From positions 1 through 64,000 of the forward strand of contig NZ_JALXVH010000002.1 in assembly GCF_025149945.1 (NCBI RefSeq): 64,000 bases of DNA, in the 5' to 3' direction. The translations under genes and the position numbers were made by a program. The first letter of the stretch is position 1, and each line of letters starts with the position of its first letter. The stretch is from Kocuria sp. p3-SID1428 (GTDB lineage Bacteria > Actinomycetota > Actinomycetes > Actinomycetales > Micrococcaceae). Of the stretch, positions 51,140 through 60,838 are shown one piece after another. The notes under the pieces were generated by a model. That model made no database searches. It was given only the letters and a program-made list of their open reading frames with translations, and was not told the DNA's origin.

Positions 51140-52090
51140 ATGAGCCCCACCTCCGACGACGTCCTGGCCGCCGCCCGCATCCTCGAGGGCGTCGCGCACC
51201 GCACCCCGGTGCTGAGCTCCAGCACCCTGGACGCACAGCTCGGGTGCTCCGCGCATCTCAAGGCCGAGAACCTGCAGCGGGCCGGAGCGTTCAAGTTCCG
51301 CGGGGCGTTCACCGCGCTGTCGCGGCTGCCGCACGACGACGCCGTCGTCGCCTTCTCGTCGGGCAACCACGCCCAGGCGGTGGCCCTGGCCGCTGCGCTG
51401 CAGGGGCGTGCGGCCACGATCGTGATGCCGTCGGATGCGCCCGAGATGAAGACGGCCGCCACGCGCGGCTACGGCGCCGAGGTGGTGGCCTACGACCGCC
51501 GCACCGAGGATCGCGCGGCGCTGGCGGCCCGTCTGGCCGAGGAGCGCGGGGCGCATGTGGTCCCGCCGTTCGATCACCCGGACATCATCGCGGGGCAGGG
51601 CACGGCCGCGCTCGAGCTGTTCGAGGACGTCGGGGCGCTCGATCTGCTGTTCGTGCCGCTGGGCGGCGGGGGTCTGCTATCGGGTTCCCTACTGGCGGCG
51701 GGCCTGCTGGCGCCGCAGTGCCGCGTGATCGGCGTGGAGCCTGCCGCCGGGGACGACGTGCAGCGGTCGCTGGCTGCCGGACATCCCCTCTCGATCGAGG
51801 TCCCCGAGACGCTGGCCGACGGCGCCCAGACCACCCGGGTGGGCGATACGACCTTCGAGATCATCCGCGAGCGCGTGGATTCGATCATCACCGTGCCCGA
51901 CGACGCTCTGATGGCCGAGATGCGCTTCCTCGCCGAGCGGATGAAGACGGTCGTGGAGCCGACTGGCTGTCTGGGCCTGGCGGGACTGCGCGCCTGGGCT
52001 CAGGAGCACGACGTCGGCGGGCTGCGGGCGGGCGTGATCCTCAGCGGCGGGAACGTGGATCTGCGGAGGTTCGCGGCGCTAGTGGGGTGA
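51140..52090 (+). CDS. PLP-dependent threonine/serine dehydratase
   Basis: A 316-residue fold-type II enzyme. LKAENLQRAGAFKFRGAFTA (about residues 39-58) holds the PLP lysine in FKFRG. FSSGNHAQAVALAAAL near 70 is the substrate Asn loop and LGGGGLLSGSLLAA near 174 binds the PLP phosphate. No C-terminal ACT domain, as in catabolic dehydratases or serine racemases. With DadA and Lrp it forms an amino-acid breakdown module. Confidence 0.88.
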   Translation: MSPTSDDVLAAARILEGVAHRTPVLSSSTLDAQLGCSAHLKAENLQRAGAFKFRGAFTALSRLPHDDAVVAFSSGNHAQAVALAAALQGRAATIVMPSDAPEMKTAATRGYGAEVVAYDRRTEDRAALAARLAEERGAHVVPPFDHPDIIAGQGTAALELFEDVGALDLLFVPLGGGGLLSGSLLAAGLLAPQCRVIGVEPAAGDDVQRSLAAGHPLSIEVPETLADGAQTTRVGDTTFEIIRERVDSIITVPDDALMAEMRFLAERMKTVVEPTGCLGLAGLRAWAQEHDVGGLRAGVILSGGNVDLRRFAALVG

Positions 52091-52099
52091 GCGTGTCGC

Positions 52100-53137
52100 T
52101 CATTGCGACTCGGGCGCCGCATCCACCACGAGCAGGGAGCGCAGCGGCATCCGCGACCGCCAGCGGGGCGGCAGCTCCATGTAGTGCTCCAGCGTCAGAC
52201 GCGTGATGTCGGCACCTCCGAACAGCCTCAGGTTCTGCCGCTCCCTCTCCAGATCGATCGCATCGCGGCTGTAGGAGCCCAGCGTCACGAACAAGCCCAC
52301 TTCACCCGTGGACAGAGTGCCGATCAGCTGCTGGACGTCCGGCCTTCCCCTCGTGGCCGTCGAGTGCTTGCACTGCACCTTGATGAGCGGGGGCTCCAGC
52401 CCCAGCGGATCCTTGTGCGCCAGGACGTCGACGCCGCCATCCGTGCTGAAGGCAGTGACTCGCGCCTGGTATCCCATGGTGCGCAGCAGATCGGCCACGA
52501 AGTGCTCGAACTCCTCGTGGCTGAGCTCATCCCGCAGTGTCCGGATGATGAAGTCGCGCGTGTGCTGGTCGATGCGGTCGGCATTCGGCTCATCTTCGGC
52601 GATGCGAACAGCTTCCGCGGCGGAATTGCTGCCAGTCGTCTTGCTGACCCGGGCCTCGAAGGTCTCATCCGACGCCGAGTCGAGGAACTCCTGGAAGACC
52701 CCGGCATGCCTGCTGACCCGGAACAGCGTGATCGCGGACCCGATCTCGTAGAGAGCGCTCTGCGGGAAGAGCCCGCGCGCAACCCCGGTCTTGAGCCAGC
52801 GCACCTTCCGTCGGTGCGGATGGCGCTCGGCCTCCGGATGGAACTCGTAGTCGCCCTCCACCACACCGAAGTTCAGTGTGGAATCGGGCTTGTAGGGCGC
52901 CACCACGATGTCACCGCGCTGGATCTCTGCCGCGAAGCGATAGAGCACCCCCACCCAGACCGGGATCGCCCCGGCCTTGGCATCCGGATTCGCGCGCAGC
53001 ACCGCCTCTCGGATGCTCTCCCGATCCATGCCGACGACTCGCAGATCGCCGATCGCCTCCCAGCCGATCGAGACGAACCCTCCCGCGACCAGCTCGGCCC
53101 CCAGAGCGTCGTTGTGGATCCCCCACATCCTCGCCAT
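52100..53137 (-). CDS. Mrr-type restriction endonuclease with EVE-like N-terminal domain
   Basis: A 345-residue protein. The N terminus MWGIHND, then GGFVSIGWEAIGDL and RGDIVVAPYKPDSTLNFGVV near residue 80, is an EVE/PUA-like reader as found in type IV enzymes. The C-terminal Mrr catalytic domain starts near 212: HEEFEHFVADLLRTMGYQA, then TDGGVDVLAHKD and PPLIKVQCKH, giving the D-(Q/E)xK active site, and GRPDVQQLIGTL. Probably cuts DNA with modified bases. ATG 53137 has AGAGGG close upstream. Divergent from the copper operon. Confidence 0.85.
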   Translation of the reverse strand: MARMWGIHNDALGAELVAGGFVSIGWEAIGDLRVVGMDRESIREAVLRANPDAKAGAIPVWVGVLYRFAAEIQRGDIVVAPYKPDSTLNFGVVEGDYEFHPEAERHPHRRKVRWLKTGVARGLFPQSALYEIGSAITLFRVSRHAGVFQEFLDSASDETFEARVSKTTGSNSAAEAVRIAEDEPNADRIDQHTRDFIIRTLRDELSHEEFEHFVADLLRTMGYQARVTAFSTDGGVDVLAHKDPLGLEPPLIKVQCKHSTATRGRPDVQQLIGTLSTGEVGLFVTLGSYSRDAIDLERERQNLRLFGGADITRLTLEHYMELPPRWRSRMPLRSLLVVDAAPESQ

Positions 53138-53269
53138 CACTGCCCTCTTCCTGTCGGCCCGACATGCTGGTGTCCACTCTCGTCGATCTTCGGGAACCCA
53201 CCGAACCGCTCCGACGCCTTCAGCGCGCCGAGGACGCAGATCCGAGCGCGTTCGCCTGAGGACCACCCC

Positions 53270-53326
53270 TTGACCCGCGTACCCCAAGGGGGTACACCTG
53301 GATCCAACAACTACCCCCTAGGGGTA
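53270..53326 (+). promoter_or_regulatory. Copper operon promoter with two CsoR-type boxes
   Basis: A TTGACC -35-like element at 53270-53275 and a TACACC -10-like element near 53293. Two palindromes match CsoR operators: GTACCCCAAGGGGGTAC (53279-53295), overlapping the promoter, and TACCCCCTAGGGGTA (53312-53326), just downstream. CsoR would block transcription until copper binds. Confidence 0.8.
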
Positions 53327-53350
53327 TCACTATCAGCGAAGGAGCGCACC

Positions 53351-53563
53351 ATGGCGACCACCGAGTTCAACGTCACCGGCATGACCTGCGGGCACTGCGA
53401 GATGTCCGTGCGCGAAGAGGTCGAGGAGATCCCCGGCGCCTCCGTGAGCCAGGTCAGCCACGAGACCGGCCGCCTCGTCGTCGAGAGCGACCAGCCCGTC
53501 GACGACGCCGCAGTGAAGGCCGCCGTCGAGGAGGCCGGCTACTCGGCCGAGCGCGCAGCGTGA
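53351..53563 (+). CDS. copZ: Copper chaperone CopZ
   Basis: A 70-residue heavy-metal-associated domain with the GMTCGHC copper-binding motif (residues 10-16) and the family's beta-alpha-beta-beta-alpha-beta length. Hands copper to CopA. First gene after the CsoR boxes. Its stop overlaps the start of the next gene (GTGA). Confidence 0.93.
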   Translation: MATTEFNVTGMTCGHCEMSVREEVEEIPGASVSQVSHETGRLVVESDQPVDDAAVKAAVEEAGYSAERAA

Positions 53564-53745
53564 GCGCCGCCGCCCGCCTCGGGGCCTACCTCGCGGCGCT
53601 GGCGGCGGTCTTCGCCGCCGCCTTCTTCATCGGCGGCGCCGTCGTGCCTCAGAGCACCGTGGATTCCTGGACCCAGCAGGCCGAGGAATCCTCGCACTCG
53701 CAGACCCCTGACGAGTTCGAGAGCCCCGCCGATCCCGATCACTGA
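53560..53745 (+). CDS. Small single-span protein between copZ and copA
   Basis: A 61-residue protein from GTG 53560 with one membrane span (about residues 7-28, [20 protein letters not shown]) and an acidic tail ([18 protein letters not shown]) outside it. Overlap with copZ means coupled translation, so it belongs to the copper operon. Similar small membrane proteins occur beside copper ATPases in actinobacteria; their role is not known. Confidence 0.75.
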   Translation: MSAAARLGAYLAALAAVFAAAFFIGGAVVPQSTVDSWTQQAEESSHSQTPDEFESPADPDH

Positions 53746-53801
53746 CCCCCGGTCCGCCGCACCGGGCCGGGGAGAGCACCGACTTCCAGGAAGAAGCACC
53801 C

Positions 53802-56129
53802 ATGACCACCTCCGCGCCCACGGACTCCAGCGCCCAGCCGCAGTCGCCGGGTCCCGACGTCGAGCTGCTGCTCGGCGGGATGACCTGCGCGTCGTGCGCC
53901 AACCGCATCGAGCGCAAGCTGAACAAGCTCGACGGCGTGAGCGCCTCGGTCAACTATGCGACCGAGAAGGCGCGCGTCTCCGTGCCGGAGGGCTATGACA
54001 GCCAGCAGCTGATCAGCACGGTCGAGCAGGCGGGCTACACGGCCGAGCTGCCCAAGCCCAAGGGTGCGGACACCCAGAAGGACGACGACGAGGGCGAGGA
54101 CCCCGAGCTGACGTCGCTGCGCCACCGGCTCATCGGCGCGGGCGTGCTGGGCGTTCCGGTCATTATCCTGGCGATGATCCCCGCACTGCAGTTCACCTAC
54201 TGGCAGTGGCTCTCGCTCACCCTGGCCGCCCCCGTGATCGTGTGGGCCGGCTGGCCCTTCCACAAGGCCGCCTGGACCAACCTGCGCCACGGCTCGGCCA
54301 CCATGGACACGCTGATCTCCATGGGCACGATCGCCGCGTTCCTGTGGTCGCTCTACGCCCTGTTCTTCGGCACCGCCGGAGTCCCCGGGATGACGCACGC
54401 CTTCGAGCTGTCGGTCGAGCCCACGGACGGCGCCAGCGCGATCTACCTGGAGGTCGCCGCCGGCGTCATCTTCTTCATCCTGGGCGGGCGCTACTTCGAG
54501 AAGCGCTCCAAGCGCCAGGCCGGCGCTGCGCTGCGCTCGCTCATGGAGCTGGGCTCCAAGGAGGTCGCCGTCCTGCGCGACGGCGCCGAGACCCTCATCT
54601 CGATCGATGATCTCGCCGAGGGCGACGAGTTCGTCGTGCGCCCCGGCGAGAAGATCGCCACCGACGGCACCGTGGTCTCCGGCTCCTCCGCCGTGGACGC
54701 CTCCATGCTGACCGGCGAGTCCGTCCCGGTCGAGGTCTCCGAGGGCGACGACGTCACCGGCGCGACCGTCAACACCGGCGGGCGCCTGGTCGTGCGCGCC
54801 ACCCGCGTGGGCTCGGATACCCAGCTGGCGCAGATGGCCCAGATGGTCGAGGACGCGCAGTCCGGCAAGGCCGAGGTGCAGCGCCTGGCCGATCGGATCT
54901 CCGGCATCTTCGTGCCGATCGTCATCGCGATCGCCGTGGCGACCCTGGGCGTGTGGCTGGGTGCGGGCTTCCCGATCACCGCCGCCTTCACCGCCTCGGT
55001 GGCCGTGCTGATCATCGCCTGCCCCTGCGCCCTGGGACTGGCGACCCCCACCGCGCTGCTCGTCGGCACCGGCCGCGGCGCGCAGCTGGGCATCCTCATC
55101 AAGGGCCCCGAGGTCCTGGAGTCCACCCGCAAGGTCGACACCGTCGTGCTCGACAAGACGGGCACTGTCACCACCGGACGCATGACGCTGAAGAGCGCAT
55201 ATGTCGACGATGGAATGGATGAGCAGGAGCTGCTGCGCATCGCCGGCGCCCTGGAGGACTCCTCCGAGCACCCCATCGCCCGGGCCATCACCCGCGGCGC
55301 CCGCGAGCGCGTCGGAGAGCTGCCTGCCGTGGAGAGCTTCCAGAACCTCGAGGGACGCGGCGTGCAGGGCGTCGTCGACGGCCGCCTGGCGGTCATCGGC
55401 CGCGAGACCATGCTCGAGGAGTGGTCCCTGCAGATGCCCGAGGCCCTCGCCCGCGCCAAGGAGCAGGCGGAGTCGGACGGTGAGACCGCCGTCGTCGTGG
55501 CCTGGGACGGTGCCGTGGGCGGCGTCCTGACGGTCGCCGATGCGGCCAAGGAGACCAGCGCCGAGGCCATCCGCCAGTTCCGCGACCAGGGTCTGACGCC
55601 CGTGCTGCTGACCGGCGACAACCAGGCCGTGGCCGAGACGGTGGCCGCGGAGGTCGGGATCGAGAAGGTCATCGCCGGCGTCCTGCCGCAGGACAAGGTC
55701 ACGACCATCCAGCAGCTGCAGGACGAGGGCCGCGTGGTCGCCATGGTCGGCGACGGCGTCAACGACTCCGCCGCCCTCGCCCAGGCCGATCTGGGCATGG
55801 CCATGGGCACCGGCACGGATGCCGCCATCCAGGCCGCCGACATCACCCTAGTGCGCGGGGATCTGCGCGCGGCCTCGGATGCCGTGCGCCTGTCGCGCAA
55901 GACCCTGGGCGTGATCAAGTCCAACCTGTTCTGGGCCTTCGCCTACAACATGGCCGCGATCCCGCTGGCCGCCTTCGGACTGCTGAACCCCATGCTCGCC
56001 GGCGCGGCCATGGCATTCTCTTCCGTGTCGGTGGTGGCCAACAGCCTGCGGCTGCGCGGGTTCCGCAGCCGCTCCGGGGCCGCACCTGCCGCCGCGACGG
56101 CCGACGAGCGGGAGTCCGCCGCCGCATGA
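53802..56129 (+). CDS. copA: Copper-exporting P1B-type ATPase
   Basis: A 775-residue P-type ATPase. One N-terminal metal-binding domain ([19 protein letters not shown], about residues 26-44). Eight membrane spans, with the CPC motif in [12 protein letters not shown] near 408. Phosphorylation DKTGT near 450, nucleotide site [10 protein letters not shown] near 488 and hinge [20 protein letters not shown] near 648. Pumps Cu(I) out of the cytoplasm. The stop overlaps the csoR start (ATGA). Confidence 0.96.
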   Translation: MTTSAPTDSSAQPQSPGPDVELLLGGMTCASCANRIERKLNKLDGVSASVNYATEKARVSVPEGYDSQQLISTVEQAGYTAELPKPKGADTQKDDDEGEDPELTSLRHRLIGAGVLGVPVIILAMIPALQFTYWQWLSLTLAAPVIVWAGWPFHKAAWTNLRHGSATMDTLISMGTIAAFLWSLYALFFGTAGVPGMTHAFELSVEPTDGASAIYLEVAAGVIFFILGGRYFEKRSKRQAGAALRSLMELGSKEVAVLRDGAETLISIDDLAEGDEFVVRPGEKIATDGTVVSGSSAVDASMLTGESVPVEVSEGDDVTGATVNTGGRLVVRATRVGSDTQLAQMAQMVEDAQSGKAEVQRLADRISGIFVPIVIAIAVATLGVWLGAGFPITAAFTASVAVLIIACPCALGLATPTALLVGTGRGAQLGILIKGPEVLESTRKVDTVVLDKTGTVTTGRMTLKSAYVDDGMDEQELLRIAGALEDSSEHPIARAITRGARERVGELPAVESFQNLEGRGVQGVVDGRLAVIGRETMLEEWSLQMPEALARAKEQAESDGETAVVVAWDGAVGGVLTVADAAKETSAEAIRQFRDQGLTPVLLTGDNQAVAETVAAEVGIEKVIAGVLPQDKVTTIQQLQDEGRVVAMVGDGVNDSAALAQADLGMAMGTGTDAAIQAADITLVRGDLRAASDAVRLSRKTLGVIKSNLFWAFAYNMAAIPLAAFGLLNPMLAGAAMAFSSVSVVANSLRLRGFRSRSGAAPAAATADERESAAA

Positions 56130-56545
56130 GCATCCCGAACGACCAGGAGACCAGCACCATGAGCACCGATCAGGACGCCGCCGACGAGGCCCTCGTGGAG
56201 CAGACGGCGGAAGCCACCGCGGGCATGGCCCCGGACAGCGAGCTCGATCAGGACGGCCATGCCCACCACGGGTACATGTCGGACAAGCAGCGCTACCTGG
56301 CCCGCCTCAAGCGGATCGAGGGTCAGGCCCGCGGCATCCACCGCATGATCGACGAGGAGAAGTACTGCATCGACATCCTCACGCAGATCTCCGCGCTGAA
56401 CTCGGCCCTGCGCAATGTGGGCCTGGGCCTGCTCGACGACCACATGCGCCACTGCGTCCTCGACGCCGCCCAGGCAGGCGGCGAGGAGGCCGACGCCAAG
56501 ATGCAGGAGGCCTCCCAGGCCATCGCGCGACTGATGAAGGGCTGA
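56126..56545 (+). CDS. csoR: Copper-sensing repressor CsoR
   Basis: A 139-residue all-helical repressor with a long acidic N-terminal tail. The copper ligands are Cys in [19 protein letters not shown] (about residue 76) and the His-x3-Cys in [11 protein letters not shown] (about 104-110). Last gene of the copper operon. It should bind the two palindromes before copZ. ATG 56159 with AGGAG 10 bases upstream is an alternative start. Confidence 0.93.
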   Translation: MSIPNDQETSTMSTDQDAADEALVEQTAEATAGMAPDSELDQDGHAHHGYMSDKQRYLARLKRIEGQARGIHRMIDEEKYCIDILTQISALNSALRNVGLGLLDDHMRHCVLDAAQAGGEEADAKMQEASQAIARLMKG

Positions 56546-56601
56546 GACCGGGCTCAGGCGCCCCCGAGGGGTCGCGCCCTGCCCGCGAGCGCACGGACAT
56601 C

Positions 56602-56633
56602 ACGACGGCCCCGGCAGATGCCAGGGCCGTCGT
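56602..56633. terminator. Hairpin terminator between csoR and the acidic small protein
   Basis: Perfect 10-base arms ACGACGGCCC and GGGCCGTCGT with a 12-base loop, in the convergent gap. No U-tract. Confidence 0.7.
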
Positions 56634-56650
56634 CGTCGGTGCTGTCGTGT

Positions 56651-56797
56651 TCAGTAGTTGGCAGGCGGGTCAGAGGCGGGGAAGGACTCCCGCTCCTCCT
56701 CTTCCAACAGCTGCTCCTCGCGCTCGGACTCCGTCTGGGCGGGATGCTCCTGCTCGACGGGTTCCTGCGGGTTCTGCGATGCACTGGTCTCGCTCAT
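56651..56797 (-). CDS. Small acidic conserved actinobacterial protein
   Basis: A 48-residue, Glu-rich protein (EREEQLLEEEERE) ending in FPASDPPANY, a tail shared by a widespread family of tiny actinobacterial proteins of unknown role. AAGGAG lies 8 bases before ATG 56797. Too short to be caught by a length cut-off. Confidence 0.75.
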   Translation of the reverse strand: MSETSASQNPQEPVEQEHPAQTESEREEQLLEEEERESFPASDPPANY

Positions 56798-56945
56798 GAC
56801 CTGCTCCTTCTGTTCGACGATCACCTCTCCATTATCGGGCCTCCGCCCAAACGCGCGATCCGTCAGTGACCCGGCAGATCGGCACCGACCTTCTCCGCCT
56901 TCTTCAAGTGCTGGCCTGGGATAGCCTCAGCGCATTCGGCCTCCT

Positions 56946-58601
56946 GTGTCTGCGCCGGACCAACCGCACGACGAAAGCGACCCCGCCTTGTCTCGCACCA
57001 CCCTCTTCCACGGCGCCACGGTCTTCACCGGAGAGGCCGCCTCCCCCACCGCCCGCTCGTTCGCGGTGCAGGACGGCCGCTTCCTGGCGGTCGGGACGCA
57101 GGAGGAGGTGCGCGCAGTCGTCGGGCCCGACGCCGTGGAGGAGGACCTGCACGGGGCCTTCGTGCTGCCGGGGTTCTGGGAGTCCCACGTGCACATGACC
57201 ATGCTGGGCGAGGCCCTGGACAAGGTCTCCCTGCGCGAGTGCGCCACCCTGGACGAGATCCAGCAGCGCATCGCCGAGGCGCGAGCCGTCGACCCGCAGG
57301 CCACGCAGATCCTCGGCGCCAGCTGGTACCCGCATGCCTTTGCGCCGGGTCAGCAGCCCACGGCCGCCATGCTGGACGCGGTCGTCGCCGACATCCCCGT
57401 GATCCTGGACGCCAACAGCCTCCACGCCGCATGGGTGAACACCGCCGGCCTGGCCGCGCTGGGCATCACCCGGGACACCCCGGATCCGCTGGGCGGTCAG
57501 ATCGTGCGCGATGCCGCCGGCGAGCCCACCGGCCTGCTGCTGGAGAACGCCGCGATCGAGTACGCCTGGGGGTACCAGGCCGCGCACTCCACCGAGGCGG
57601 ATCAGGACCGCTTCCTGGACAACGCCTTCCGCTCCTACCTGGCCAGCGGCACCACGGGCGCCACGGACATGGGCCTCAGCGACTCGGACCTGGCGGTCTT
57701 CCGTCGTCGGCTGGAGCGCGACGGCCGCCTGCCCTTCCCCGTCGACGCCCACTGGATGCTGCGCCCCACCGGCGACCCGGAGGCGGATCTCGCGGAGGTC
57801 GAGCGGGTGGCCGCGATCCGCGACGAGATGGCCGCCGAGTTCGGCACCCAGTGGCTGCGGATCGTGGGCGTCAAACTCATCCTGGACGGAGTGATCGACG
57901 CCTGCACCGCAGCCATGCGCGCCCCGTACGTGGGCGGCGAACTCCCCGACCCCCTCTGGGAGCGAGAGGCGGCCCTGCTGGTGGCCACCGCCGCCGACGC
58001 CCGCGGCCTGCAGCTGGCGCTGCACGCGATCGGCGACCAGGCCAGCACCCTGGCGCTCGATCTGGTCGAGGAGTGCGTGCGCGTCATTGGGCCCCGGGAG
58101 GGACGACGCCCCCGCGTGGAGCACCTGGAGTCGGTGGCTCAGGACACCATCGAGCGGATGGCGGAACTCGGGGTCACCGCCTCCATGCAGCCGGTGCACT
58201 GCGACCCCGCCGTCCTGGACAACTGGAGGGCCATGCTCGGCGACGACCGCGCCGTGCAGGGCTTCCCCTGGCACCGCTTCCGCGAGGCCGGCGTGCCGAT
58301 CGCCCTGGGCACCGACGCCCCCACCGCTCCGCATCAGGCCGCGCGCAATCTGTTCATCGCCCTGACAGCCCGCTCCGCGTTCGACGCCGGCCGGGATCCG
58401 TATCAGCCGGAGAGGGTCTTCGCCCCGGCCGACGCCCTGGAGGCGCTGACCTCAGCCGGCGCCCGGGCCTCCGGGCGCGACGGCACCGGCCGGATCGCCC
58501 GGGGACTGGCGGCCGACTTCTGCGTGCTGGATCACAACCCCCTGACCGATGACCCCGATGAGCTGCTGAAGCTGCAGGTGCAGCGCACGGTCACCGGCTG
58601 A
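56946..58601 (+). CDS. YtcJ-like metal-dependent amidohydrolase
   Basis: A 551-residue amidohydrolase. PGFWESHVHMTML (about residues 75-87) has the HxH metal pair, GVKLILDGVIDACTAA near 310 the strand-4 Lys region, LQLALHAIGDQASTLAL near 357 the His, and PIALGTDAPTAPHQAARN near 452 the final Asp. Matches the YtcJ/NfdA group. Probably an exo-acting amidase. Start GTG 56946, with weak upstream signal. Confidence 0.87.
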   Translation: MSAPDQPHDESDPALSRTTLFHGATVFTGEAASPTARSFAVQDGRFLAVGTQEEVRAVVGPDAVEEDLHGAFVLPGFWESHVHMTMLGEALDKVSLRECATLDEIQQRIAEARAVDPQATQILGASWYPHAFAPGQQPTAAMLDAVVADIPVILDANSLHAAWVNTAGLAALGITRDTPDPLGGQIVRDAAGEPTGLLLENAAIEYAWGYQAAHSTEADQDRFLDNAFRSYLASGTTGATDMGLSDSDLAVFRRRLERDGRLPFPVDAHWMLRPTGDPEADLAEVERVAAIRDEMAAEFGTQWLRIVGVKLILDGVIDACTAAMRAPYVGGELPDPLWEREAALLVATAADARGLQLALHAIGDQASTLALDLVEECVRVIGPREGRRPRVEHLESVAQDTIERMAELGVTASMQPVHCDPAVLDNWRAMLGDDRAVQGFPWHRFREAGVPIALGTDAPTAPHQAARNLFIALTARSAFDAGRDPYQPERVFAPADALEALTSAGARASGRDGTGRIARGLAADFCVLDHNPLTDDPDELLKLQVQRTVTG

Positions 58602-58609
58602 TCCGGCTG

Positions 58610-59158
58610 TCAGCCCTGCTGCTCGGGCTCGGACGGCATCCACACCTCGGACTGCGAGTCCTCGGGGTAGTAGTGGCCGCCCGGGATGGTCTGCAGCTCG
58701 ATGAGCATCCCCCACGGAGCCTTCACGTAGACGCTGCCGTTGCCCGGGGTGTCCTCGTGACGGCTGTTGCCGTGGATCTCCGAGAGCGCTTCACCGCCGG
58801 CTGCGACCAGGCGGTCGCGGGAGCCCTCGAGGTCGTCGCAGTACAGGGAGATGTGGTTCAGCCCGAAGTCGGCCAGACCCGCAGCCTCGCGCTGCTCCCC
58901 GGAGATCTCGAACATCTCCAGGCCGGGGCCCTCGCCGATGACGATGAAGCGCTGACGCCGGATCGCAGCCCCCGACGGCAGACCGAGCTGACGCTCGACC
59001 TCCGCTCCCTGACGGGGTTCGTCGTCCGGGGTGAGGCCGTCATAGGCGACCTTCGCCCCGAGCCCCTGGACCAGGAAGTCGGTGGCAGCGTCCAGATCCG
59101 GGACCGTGACGCCGATGTGCTGGATGCCGCGCGGAAGCGGCTGCTTGCTGCTTGTCAT
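58610..59158 (-). CDS. VOC-superfamily dioxygenase/glyoxalase-like protein
   Basis: A 182-residue protein with two VOC modules. IQHIGVTVPDLDAATDFLVQ (about residues 13-32) gives the first metal His, GLNHISLYCDDLEGSRDRLV near 99 the second, and VYVKAPWGMLIELQTIPGG the Glu. Family members include glyoxalases and extradiol dioxygenases. Substrate unknown. Convergent and only 8 bases from the amidohydrolase. Confidence 0.85.
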   Translation of the reverse strand: MTSSKQPLPRGIQHIGVTVPDLDAATDFLVQGLGAKVAYDGLTPDDEPRQGAEVERQLGLPSGAAIRRQRFIVIGEGPGLEMFEISGEQREAAGLADFGLNHISLYCDDLEGSRDRLVAAGGEALSEIHGNSRHEDTPGNGSVYVKAPWGMLIELQTIPGGHYYPEDSQSEVWMPSEPEQQG

Positions 59159-59300
59159 GCTCACCAGCCTACTGAGCACCGTTCACGCACTTCCGACACG
59201 GGTCTCACCGTCGAGCCGGGTCTAAGCTTCAGCTCACACAGGCACGGCACGACGTCGGCCTCCATCGGGAGCCGCAGCCGCCTTGAGCCTAGGAGTCTCC

Positions 59301-59603
59301 ATGTCCCTCACCGACGCCCAGACCGCGCGCACAAGTCAGGACCTGCGCCGCCATCTCGAGGTCTCGGACCTGACGCGTCAGCAGCTGTGCGAGTGGCTCG
59401 ACCTGTCACCGTCCGAGCTCGAGCACGTCCTGCAGATGGACGGCCACGCCCACCCCGTGACGACCTGGCTGGTCCGCGATGCGCTCGACCAGGCGGTCGC
59501 CGAGTCGGGTGCCGACGCCCGCGGCTGGTCGGTGCTCACGGCAGCCCGGCGCCGTGAGGCCCGCCTGTGGTTCCGCCTGCAGGACGTGCCGCCTCGCGGG
59601 TGA
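59301..59603 (+). CDS. DUF2316 protein
   Basis: A 100-residue protein matching DUF2316: LTRQQLCEWLDLSPSELEHV (about residues 25-44) forms an HTH-like pair of helices and TTWLVRDALDQAVAESG follows. ARLWF is near the end. TAGGAG precedes ATG 59301. Function unknown; possibly DNA-binding. Confidence 0.8.
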   Translation: MSLTDAQTARTSQDLRRHLEVSDLTRQQLCEWLDLSPSELEHVLQMDGHAHPVTTWLVRDALDQAVAESGADARGWSVLTAARRREARLWFRLQDVPPRG

Positions 59604-59624
59604 CTCCGGGCAGCCGCCCCCCCC

Positions 59625-60509
59625 TCACCGACCCCATGCGATCCACAGCAGCAGGAGCGTCAGCAGGAACCCCGTGACCATGTTCAGCCACAGGAAGCGC
59701 CGCCATCCGCGGCGAGTCAGCTCGCAGCGCTCATCGGGCACGTCATGGAACGGGAGGATGCTCACCAGATACGGCACGGCCAGCAGCCCAGCCAGCGCCG
59801 CGGGCCAGTCCGCCGCGGCCATCACGAGCCCGGCTGCGGCATAGAGCCCGATCGCCACCCGGACGGTTCTGCGAGCGCCGAGAGCGCTGGCGATCGAGCC
59901 AATCCCCGCCTCCCGGTCGGCGGCAACATCTTGCACGGCCCCGAAGGCCTGGGAGGCCATGCCCCACAGGAAGAACGCGAGCAGGCAGACGGCGGCCGTC
60001 GTCGTCAGGGGCGCGCCCGTGAGTGCCAGACCGAACGCCGCCGGGCCCACGAAATGGGCGGACGACGTCATGGAGTCCAGCACCGGACGCTCCTTGAACC
60101 GCATGCCTGGAGCGGAATATGCGACGACGGCCGCCAGAGTCACCGCGAGCACGGCTGCGGAGACCCAGGACCCCCACCAGAGCAGCGCGAGCACGAACGG
60201 GATCGGCAGCAGGCAGGCCCACCACAGCGTCAGCCGGTGCCAGCGGGAGGCGAGCACGATGCCCTCGACCCCGCCCTTGCGGGGATTGCGCAGGTCCGAT
60301 TCGTAGTCGAAGACGTCGTTGATGCCGTACATCAGCAGGTTGTAGGGGATCAGGAAGAAGACCGTGCCCACCACCAGCTCAGCAGTGAATCCCCCACCGG
60401 CCATCAAGTAGGCGGCCGCGAACGGATACGCGGTGTTGACCCAGCTCAGCGGGCGGGAGGCGCCCACGAGCTGCCGGGCGGCTGCCGCCGTTCCATCGGT
60501 GCGCGTCAT
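59625..60509 (-). CDS. crtEb: Lycopene elongase / prenyltransferase
   Basis: A 294-residue UbiA-family membrane prenyltransferase. The two Asp motifs are NDVFDYESDLRNPRKGGVEG (about residues 64-83) and QDVAADREAGIGS near 195. In C50 carotenoid clusters this enzyme adds C5 units to lycopene, giving flavuxanthin-type products. Last gene of the crt operon, overlapping crtYf by 4 bases (ATGA). Confidence 0.9.
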   Translation of the reverse strand: MTRTDGTAAAARQLVGASRPLSWVNTAYPFAAAYLMAGGGFTAELVVGTVFFLIPYNLLMYGINDVFDYESDLRNPRKGGVEGIVLASRWHRLTLWWACLLPIPFVLALLWWGSWVSAAVLAVTLAAVVAYSAPGMRFKERPVLDSMTSSAHFVGPAAFGLALTGAPLTTTAAVCLLAFFLWGMASQAFGAVQDVAADREAGIGSIASALGARRTVRVAIGLYAAAGLVMAAADWPAALAGLLAVPYLVSILPFHDVPDERCELTRRGWRRFLWLNMVTGFLLTLLLLWIAWGR

Positions 60510-60838
60510 CGGCTGCTCCTCTCCCGTTCGCCGTCATCCGCCGGCCGAGCGAGAAGCTCCCACAGGGAGGGCAGCAGCAGACCCGCGGCGACCGGCCAGG
60601 CCAGGTCCTCGATCGGGGCCAGCCCCACGGACCAGCCGAGCAGCTGCGCCTCGTCGTATCGGAAGAGATCCACCGCGATCATGAGGCTGTCGAACACGAC
60701 GGTCAGCAGCAGCAGGCCGAGGATCGTCAGGGCCGTCGTCGCCCACCAGGCAGCCCCGAGGCGTCGCCGCCAGGAGACCAGACCCGCCACGACGGCCGTC
60801 GCGGCCACGAACAGCGCGGCGAGGGCGGCATAGGTCAT
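60506..60838 (-). CDS. crtYf: C50 carotenoid epsilon-cyclase subunit
   Basis: A 110-residue membrane protein with three spans. GLAPIEDLAWPV (about residues 72-83) is the PxE-D motif of heterodimeric lycopene cyclases of the CrtYf/CrtYd type. Acts with crtYe to close the rings of the C50 carotenoid. Overlaps both neighbours by 4 bases. Confidence 0.87.
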   Translation of the reverse strand: MTYAALAALFVAATAVVAGLVSWRRRLGAAWWATTALTILGLLLLTVVFDSLMIAVDLFRYDEAQLLGWSVGLAPIEDLAWPVAAGLLLPSLWELLARPADDGERERSSR

